Shown in pieces: positions 6,471-10,425 of a stretch of 10,425 nucleotides of DNA (within the stretch, counting starts at the first letter, position 1; every line of letters begins with the position of its first letter). Source of the stretch: Gryganskiella cystojenkinii. Lineage: Eukaryota > Mortierellomycota > Mortierellomycetes > Mortierellales > Mortierellaceae. Under the pieces are notes generated by a model. It made no database searches, was not told the DNA's origin, and saw only the letters and a program-made list of their open reading frames with translations. The stretch is taken from NCBI GenBank assembly GCA_015852425.1, contig JAAAIG010000493.1:18303-28727 (forward strand). The letters are read 5' to 3'. A program made the position numbers and the translations under genes.

Positions 6471-6943
6471 ATGCTCAGCATCCCTACGCCACAGGTATCG
6501 AGTTCTCGCAAATGAGGCAGTGTTTGGGAACTTGAGCAATGGCAAGCGGAAATAGGACGAAATCCTTCCTGATCCCAACCAGGCGGGGAGTGAAGACCAA
6601 ACCATTACATTTCTCGCATCGGCAAGCAAGGAGATTATTAAGCACAGTCGACAGCGAAGTGATAGCACTCTGCCTGCATGCAGTTCGACCCGCGTTTCGG
6701 CCATTCCATATTCATACTGTCCACCACCTCTATTTCATTACGATACAAATGGTGACAGACCGGCTCCCAGGGCAAACACGTACAGAGTGGGTAAACACAA
6801 AACTGTTTATCTATTGTATAATTGATTTGGCTCTAAGCTTAACAGCATCTCAATTACGATGCTATATCCTATGTCACGTTCTACATCAGGGTGAGGTCAG
6901 ACCCTCGATCGAACGACTCTTGAGTTGCTTGATCGACCCTTAG
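6471..6943 (+). CDS. Predicted three-exon gene for a 118-aa orphan protein
   Basis: Proposed exons are 6471-6494, 6556-6790 and 6846-6943. The introns are 6495-6555 (GTATCG to AATAG, 61 bases) and 6791-6845 (GTAAAC to TTAACAG, 55 bases). The three pieces join in phase to 357 bases ending in TAG at 6941-6943. Exon 1 encodes MLSIPTPQ from an ATG with A at -3, downstream of twin TATA boxes. Exon 2 is polar with a Ser/Pro/Tyr-rich middle (IPYSYCPPPLFHYD). Exon 3 is a short Leu/Cys-rich helix-like tail (RCYILCHVLH). No domain is recognised. Branch points are weak. A single-frame alternative (ATG 6539 to 6943) and a minus-strand ATG ORF (6704-6423) compete, so this is a model rather than a fact. 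Confidence 0.35.
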
Positions 6944-7201
6944 CACATTCAATCAGACCTGTCACACACGAAAATTGCCAAAAAGTATTGTTAGATATTT
7001 ACCTCCGAATTCAACATGAGATATATACTTATATATACAGCCCATAAAATCCTTACCTAGTACTCAAATAACACTCTGGCAACATCCTGAAAAATCACCT
7101 TCTGACATCTATCCCCTTATCCTCCGCTCGCACGCCCTCATCCTATTTAGACCTTGGGAGAAGACCAACCCTGCCTCAGCTCTGTCAAGATTCGTGACAC
7201 C
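6944..7201. terminator. Convergent 3' region with TATATA elements
   Basis: Spacer between the plus-strand gene ending at 6943 and the minus-strand astacin ending at 7202. At 7021-7040 it holds ATATATAC and TATATATAC, UAUAUA-type efficiency elements that read the same on both strands, and A-rich stretches nearby (7045-7051, 7089-7097). This is consistent with a shared bidirectional polyadenylation region; the exact sites cannot be fixed. Confidence 0.4.
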
Positions 7202-7963
7202 CTACTCGTTGGAACAGAGAATAGGCTGTCTATTCTTGGTTCCATTGCGGTTGTTGCTGTTGTTGTTGTTGTTACCGATGCTGTTGAATTTGCGCGCAGG
7301 GCATTTGTACATCTTTCTGATAGCTTGCACATCGCTCTGGGAGAAGTCGTCTCCGTTCCCGATCCTGCGGTAGTCGACATTCGGGATCTTTGCGGTGAAA
7401 CCGGGTCGATTGTTGATGGACCAGCTGGGGTGACGGTAGGAGTAGTGCATGATCGAGTAAATGTCGTAGTCTGTATATTTCCCGATGTTTCTGGAGGATT
7501 CTTTTGTAAACTGGCTCTTCCAGCTATCCACGATGTTCCCCCAGTGAATAGTGATAAAGTTGTCGCGATCTGGTCGTTTCTGTGTATGAATGAGTCCTGC
7601 AGCATGGAGAAATTCGTGGATCACGGTTCCTCGATAAGTGCAACCGTTGACTGACAGCGATAAGGATTGAGCGCCACCAACTTTGCCGATCATGCTAAAG
7701 CACCCTCCGCCATTAAAAACGTTGATATAGTCGCGATCGCCGGCTCGTCTTGGCTGAAGTGGGAGACAATCGCCCAAAACTTGGTTCCATCTCTCAATGC
7801 CGCGCAGTACAGACTGTCGAGCTTGCTGAGGATAGTTCGGATCGAAACTGTACGCCATTCGACGCACTCCGTTGACTTTCCAGCGTAAATTTTCGTTGAG
7901 TACGCCTTGCGCTGCGGCAAAGCCAACCAACACGCAGACCAACAGAAATCTTGCAAGCATCAT
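7202..7963 (-). CDS. Secreted astacin-type zinc metallopeptidase, M12A (253 aa)
   Basis: Residues 1-18 are a signal peptide (MMLARFLLVCVLVGFAAA), so the product should be secreted. The catalytic domain spans about 26-221. The zinc motif HEFLHAAGLIH has ligands His116, His120 and His126 and catalytic Glu117; RPDRDNF follows. The Met-turn is SIMHY, with Met172 and Tyr174 as the fifth ligand. Cys66/Cys221 and Cys88/Cys108 match the two conserved disulfides. Three things are odd. Only about 8 residues separate the signal peptide from the domain, so there is no propeptide or aspartate switch. The family Glu after the third His is Thr127. The tail (222-253) is Asn-rich, with an NGT sequon at 240-242 and an extra Cys250. 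The domain is complete and should be active. I chose ATG 7963; an upstream in-frame TTG is not a likely start. The antisense plus-strand frame at 7154-7654 is a shadow. Confidence 0.92.
   Translation of the reverse strand: MMLARFLLVCVLVGFAAAQGVLNENLRWKVNGVRRMAYSFDPNYPQQARQSVLRGIERWNQVLGDCLPLQPRRAGDRDYINVFNGGGCFSMIGKVGGAQSLSLSVNGCTYRGTVIHEFLHAAGLIHTQKRPDRDNFITIHWGNIVDSWKSQFTKESSRNIGKYTDYDIYSIMHYSYRHPSWSINNRPGFTAKIPNVDYRRIGNGDDFSQSDVQAIRKMYKCPARKFNSIGNNNNNSNNRNGTKNRQPILCSNE
7253..7276 (-). repeat. AAC trinucleotide repeat encoding the Asn tract
   Basis: On the plus strand this reads as GTT units interrupted by one GCT. On the coding strand it gives the poly-Asn stretch at residues 231-238 of the astacin, interrupted by one Ser. 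It is probably length-variable and lies outside the catalytic domain. Confidence 0.8.
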
Positions 7964-7990
7964 GGATCGCGGGTACAGCAAACTAAAATA

Positions 7991-8155
7991 CTGTTATATT
8001 AGACAATCGAGCGGTGATATTTGTTGGTAGTGACAGAGTCATGGCAGGAAGAAGAGGTGATATTTAGGCGCTCGGTTAGCTTTTTGCAGCAGGATGTTAT
8101 AGTATCATAACATCAAACACAAGTGCAGTGAAGGTTCCAGCATCTAATCACTCAC
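7991..8155 (-). other. 5'UTR intron of the astacin gene
   Basis: Read on the minus strand, the intron starts GTGAGT at 8155 and ends CTAATATAACAG at 7991, with a CTAAT branch motif 8 bases before the acceptor. Length is 165 bases. The intron contains several ATGs, whereas the leader exon between TATA and the donor, and the 27 bases from 7990 to the start codon, contain none. Removal therefore makes ATG 7963 the first start. The donor cuts an ATG (8157-8155) that is followed at once by TGA in unspliced RNA. Confidence 0.65.
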
Positions 8156-8300
8156 ATTGATAGCCTTGCGTGTTCTAATGAAAAGGACGGGAAAAAAACG
8201 ATTGAAGAGGAGCAGATGTAATGAAGAAGAGTAGGTGTAGTTAAGAAGAGACTGTAGGTTGAAGTGAATTGATGAGAAAAAAGAGGGAGTTCCAGCCAGC

Positions 8301-8307
8301 TTTTATA
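8301..8307 (-). promoter_or_regulatory. TATA box of the astacin gene
   Basis: On the minus strand this reads TATAAAA. It is followed by a CT-rich tract covering about 8290-8165, with A/C-rich patches, the same promoter-leader layout as at 2296-2592. Transcription probably starts near 8275-8255, giving a leader of about 100-120 bases before the 5'UTR intron. Confidence 0.65.
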
Positions 8308-8733
8308 GAACGTCCATCATATATATTGCGGGGGCTCATGCAAAATACCTTCGATGAGTAGAGGTAAGTGTTGCGCAGGAGGTATATACATGGTTGGAAT
8401 TTCTCAACACAGAATAAGCTCTGTCCTTGTCTTTGGAATGGGACACATGGTACCCTTTGTAATATACCATAAACCGTCGCGGTAACGTCGTGTTTCAAGA
8501 CGCGGCAGGGAGCTTAGGCGCCAGCAGAAAGAGGCATTTGTGGGGGTACATTAACTAATCTACTATATGCACAATTTACATGGGCAGGGTAATATACACC
8601 CTTTTTATTTCTCAAATGAGAGATGAAAACTCCGCTCATACGGGTGCAGGGATACCTCGAGGTTACAGAATTCTCGGTAACACCGCAATTTAAAGCCGTT
8701 TGTTGACCCCTGGAAAACCTGGTAAAAAGATAG
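8308..8733. other. Upstream region of the astacin gene, no gene seen
   Basis: Minus-strand frames at 8241-8498 and 8514-8813 lack convincing starts or composition and overlap the astacin promoter or spacer. An alternating AT stretch at 8319-8326 (ATATATAT-like) lies just upstream of the TATA box. I find no other element I can support. Confidence 0.5.
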
Positions 8734-9051
8734 AACACCCAAACTATCCTTCGATTTGCGCCATCACTACCGAAAGCAGCTAAGGACCTATATTCCAAGT
8801 TATTTTCGAACAAGAATAGTACTCGCGGCTTTGGTCAGGGTATCTTTTATTTTCTTTGTTTTAACCAATTTTTTTCAATTGCATTACTAGAAAGGGACGA
8901 CCCGTGGCAGTGGATGGTGATCCTCTTTAACATGACCTACTTTATGACCTTTCAACTACGTTTTTTTATTGAGGCGTTCTGCTCACAAATAATAATTGCT
9001 TTGAGCACCACTCTTGTCACTTGGGTTAGAGAAGGCGCACACTTGTCATAG
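8734..9051 (+). other. ATG-less 105-codon open frame with an intron-like core, exon candidate
   Basis: Between TAG 8731-8733 and TAG 9049-9051 the frame is open for 105 codons. It contains a segment, 8840-8890, that looks like a complete 51-base fungal intron: GTATCT, T-rich, TTAACC branch, ACTAG. Because 51 is a multiple of three the frame is the same with or without it. The exon after it encodes ERDDPWQWMVILFNMTYF, then a hydrophobic helix-like stretch rich in Phe, Ile and Leu. No initiating ATG lies at the left, so this could be internal exons of a plus-strand gene. I recognise no family, and a minus-strand frame overlaps the left part. Confidence 0.3.
8840..8890 (+). other. Candidate 51-base intron
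   Basis: Donor GTATCT, strongly T-rich body, TTAACC branch about 27 bases before the ACTAG acceptor. By eye this is the neatest intron signature in the right third of the window. Confidence 0.4.
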
Positions 9052-9084
9052 TAGTGATTGTGTCTGAAGAAAAGCTGAAGAGCC

Positions 9085-9847
9085 ATGGAGGTCAACTCGA
9101 CGCATTTGCTGACAGGTCTTTCCATCACTGCCCGTTTCTCTAACCGATTCCCCGGGTGATCATCCAGCTCGCCGACAAGTACTGTTGCTCACGGTCGTGG
9201 TGATCGCACAAGGTCAGCACTCTCTGCTGGAAAGAAGAATCAATCACACGCCCGTGTCACCAGCAACAAACCTGCCTTGTTCATGCAGGAGCCCTATCAG
9301 GAATTGGAACCAGCTCAGTCAAACCCTTGTCAAGCAAGTAACGGAGCAGAAGGCTTGGATGCTGGAACGATAGGGCTTCAGCAGGAGTCGGATCCAAATA
9401 CCATGGCCAAAGCTGATGTGCCTGCAGGACATCAAATAGCCTCACAAAAAGGACAAAAGCACAAAGTTTATTTCATCAACAGATCAAATCATCAAAACGG
9501 GTGCGTGGACATGATACCTTTGGGAAATTGTTGTTTTCACGTTTCTCCTCATACTCTTTCGAGCACGGAGCGCTCTTCATTCCTAGCCGTCGAGTAATGT
9601 CAAATCCCTTGGACCCTGGAAGAACTTCAATAAATCACGATTCTTGCGGCGACTGTCTGGGAAGCAAGACTATGCGATCTGTTTGCGAGTGTTTCCCTCC
9701 TCTCTCACAGTTGGCGCTTTGATTTGTGGACCAGAGTTCATCTCATCCTCACTTGCACCACTAACTCAGCATCAGGTCCCTGAGACTTCACGGGATGCGA
9801 CCCTTGAGCTCAAAAGCGATTTTCCTACTGACCCAAGGACTACTTAA
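9085..9847 (+). other. Plus-strand coding-like region, gene structure unresolved
   Basis: ATG 9085 (context GAGCCATGG) opens 24 codons to TGA 9157. If GTGATC at 9156 were spliced to TTCATGCAG at 9288, the frame would continue with SPIRNWNQLSQTLVKQ to TAG 9371. In a different frame an ATG ORF of 104 codons runs 9283-9597 (EPYQELEPAQSNPC near its start, no known domain). The first frame reopens at 9587-9847 with WKNFNKSRFLRRLSGKQ and a Ser/Pro/Thr-rich tail. There is no matching minus-strand ORF. Switching between two frames suggests either several introns I cannot place or a frame-shifted, decaying gene. Function is unknown. Confidence 0.3.
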
Positions 9848-10064
9848 TCTCGAGGAATAGTGCCTTCGGTTCTACTTTCGAAAGCGTATGCGTTAGTTAG
9901 ATTTCGCGCCCCGACCATGCTTCCCACACACTGCTGCAACCACTCTGCCAAGGTCAGAAACCATTTTGGCTCGAAACCACGAATGTCGAAAGTCAACTAC
10001 TGATCCTCCCTCATCTGGTCAGTGTCCACATGTGTTTTACATCGACTGGCGATGTTCATAACAG
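9848..10064. other. Spacer or intronic sequence, nothing recognised
   Basis: All frames are broken by stops. It ends with an acceptor-like CATAACAG at 10057-10064 in front of the exon candidate on its right. Confidence 0.4.
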
Positions 10065-10285
10065 GGAAGGTGTTTTGATCCTGGAAGCTTTCGGGGACCC
10101 AGTCGTCCAAACCGCGATCGACCCTTTTGGAAAATAGAACTCAACCATCGAGTCTATCAGTTTCAGAGCTCCTACATGTCCATGAAGAACACATCGTTAA
10201 GCAGTGTGTTGCACCGGTTTCAGTGCTTCTCGCAGCTAGAGACCTTGGTCCCGGGCTTATGTCAAGGATTGGCATGCAGATTTAG
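10065..10285 (+). other. Exon candidate bounded by acceptor and donor
   Basis: The segment follows CATAACAG and ends AG before GTGAGT at 10286, a consensus fungal donor. One frame is open through all 221 bases (73 codons from 10066, with phrases such as RPFWKIELNHRVYQFQSSY and LSSVLHRFQCFSQLE) and meets a TGA only inside the presumed intron. It has no ATG near its left end, so it would be an internal exon. I do not recognise the protein. Confidence 0.3.
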
Positions 10286-10425
10286 GTGAGTTTTACAAGA
10301 GCAAAGATATATGGTTAAAGTGAACAAGGAGTGAGCGGGCAGATTGGAGGGCTGAAAAGGACTTGGGGACTAAGGCTATTTATTCCTTCCTTCGTTTTCG
10401 GCCGTCCAGACCGCCGAATTTTTTT
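10286..10425. other. Right-edge sequence, presumed intron or spacer
   Basis: It starts with GTGAGT; the rest is purine-rich with many stops. A CAG at 10340-10342 could be an acceptor but the following frame is too short to judge. Confidence 0.25.

Noticed and set aside
6423..6704. Minus-strand 93-codon ATG ORF
   Set aside because: Trp/Cys/Arg-rich shadow-like composition. The TATA elements and splice-joined frame favour the plus strand, although this competitor keeps the confidence of the plus-strand model low.
7154..7654. Plus-strand 166-codon ORF with a Val-rich stretch
   Set aside because: Antisense of the astacin gene. The Val run is the complement of the Asn-codon repeat, and it starts at TTG rather than ATG.
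8514..8813. Minus-strand 99-codon ORF
   Set aside because: Starts at TTG, lies upstream of the astacin promoter and has no recognisable motif.
1..10425. Transposon, CRISPR array, tRNA, rRNA or viral remnant
   Set aside because: I saw no terminal inverted repeats with target duplication, no transposase or reverse-transcriptase motif, no regularly spaced repeats and no tRNA-like cloverleaf. A repeat-library search would be the decisive test for old elements.

Overview
The window looks like nuclear DNA of a filamentous ascomycete fungus (Pezizomycotina-like). This is inferred from four things. Core promoters combine TATAAA with a pyrimidine-rich tract and an A/C-rich leader. Candidate introns are short (51-165 bases) with GTRNGT-type donors and CTAAY/CAG acceptors. 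Genes are widely spaced. An intronless GNAT acetyltransferase has the look of the filamentous-fungal family, ending in GKWPL. Nothing suggests a prokaryote: no operons, no Shine-Dalgarno pattern, no CRISPR, tRNA or rRNA. The species cannot be named from the sequence.

Layout from left to right. Positions 1-2295 hold no supported gene; they are regulatory or intergenic DNA with purine tracts and a (TG)12 microsatellite. At 2296-3014 a TATA box, a CT-rich tract and an ATG-free leader precede a 140-residue, Ser/Asn/Gln-rich, regulator-like ORF of unknown family. Positions 3015-4011 are pyrimidine-rich spacer with one short exon-like stretch. At 4012-4448 a probable 5'UTR intron precedes a small acidic, AT-rich orphan ORF. 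Positions 4449-5432 hold coding-like pieces in shifting frames, perhaps a decayed or unresolved multi-exon gene; the cleanest ATG ORF is 4867-5235. At 5586-6327 a TATA box is followed by the GNAT acetyltransferase, which carries an internal 20-residue tandem duplication. At 6365-6943 two TATA boxes precede a predicted three-exon small gene. At 6944-7201 lies a short convergent intergenic region with TATATA elements. On the minus strand, 8307-7202 holds a TATA box, a 5'UTR intron and a secreted astacin-type zinc metallopeptidase. Positions 8308-10425 hold plus-strand exon-like open frames that I could not join into a recognised gene.

Only two products are identifiable by family: the GNAT N-acetyltransferase (5638-6327) and the astacin M12A peptidase (complement 7202-7963). 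They are separate transcription units with no evident joint pathway. The most interesting points are the minimal prodomain-less astacin in a fungal setting, its 5'UTR intron that removes upstream ATGs (one ATG is split by the donor site), the duplicated insert in the acetyltransferase, and several orphan genes. I did not find a defined new multi-gene system.
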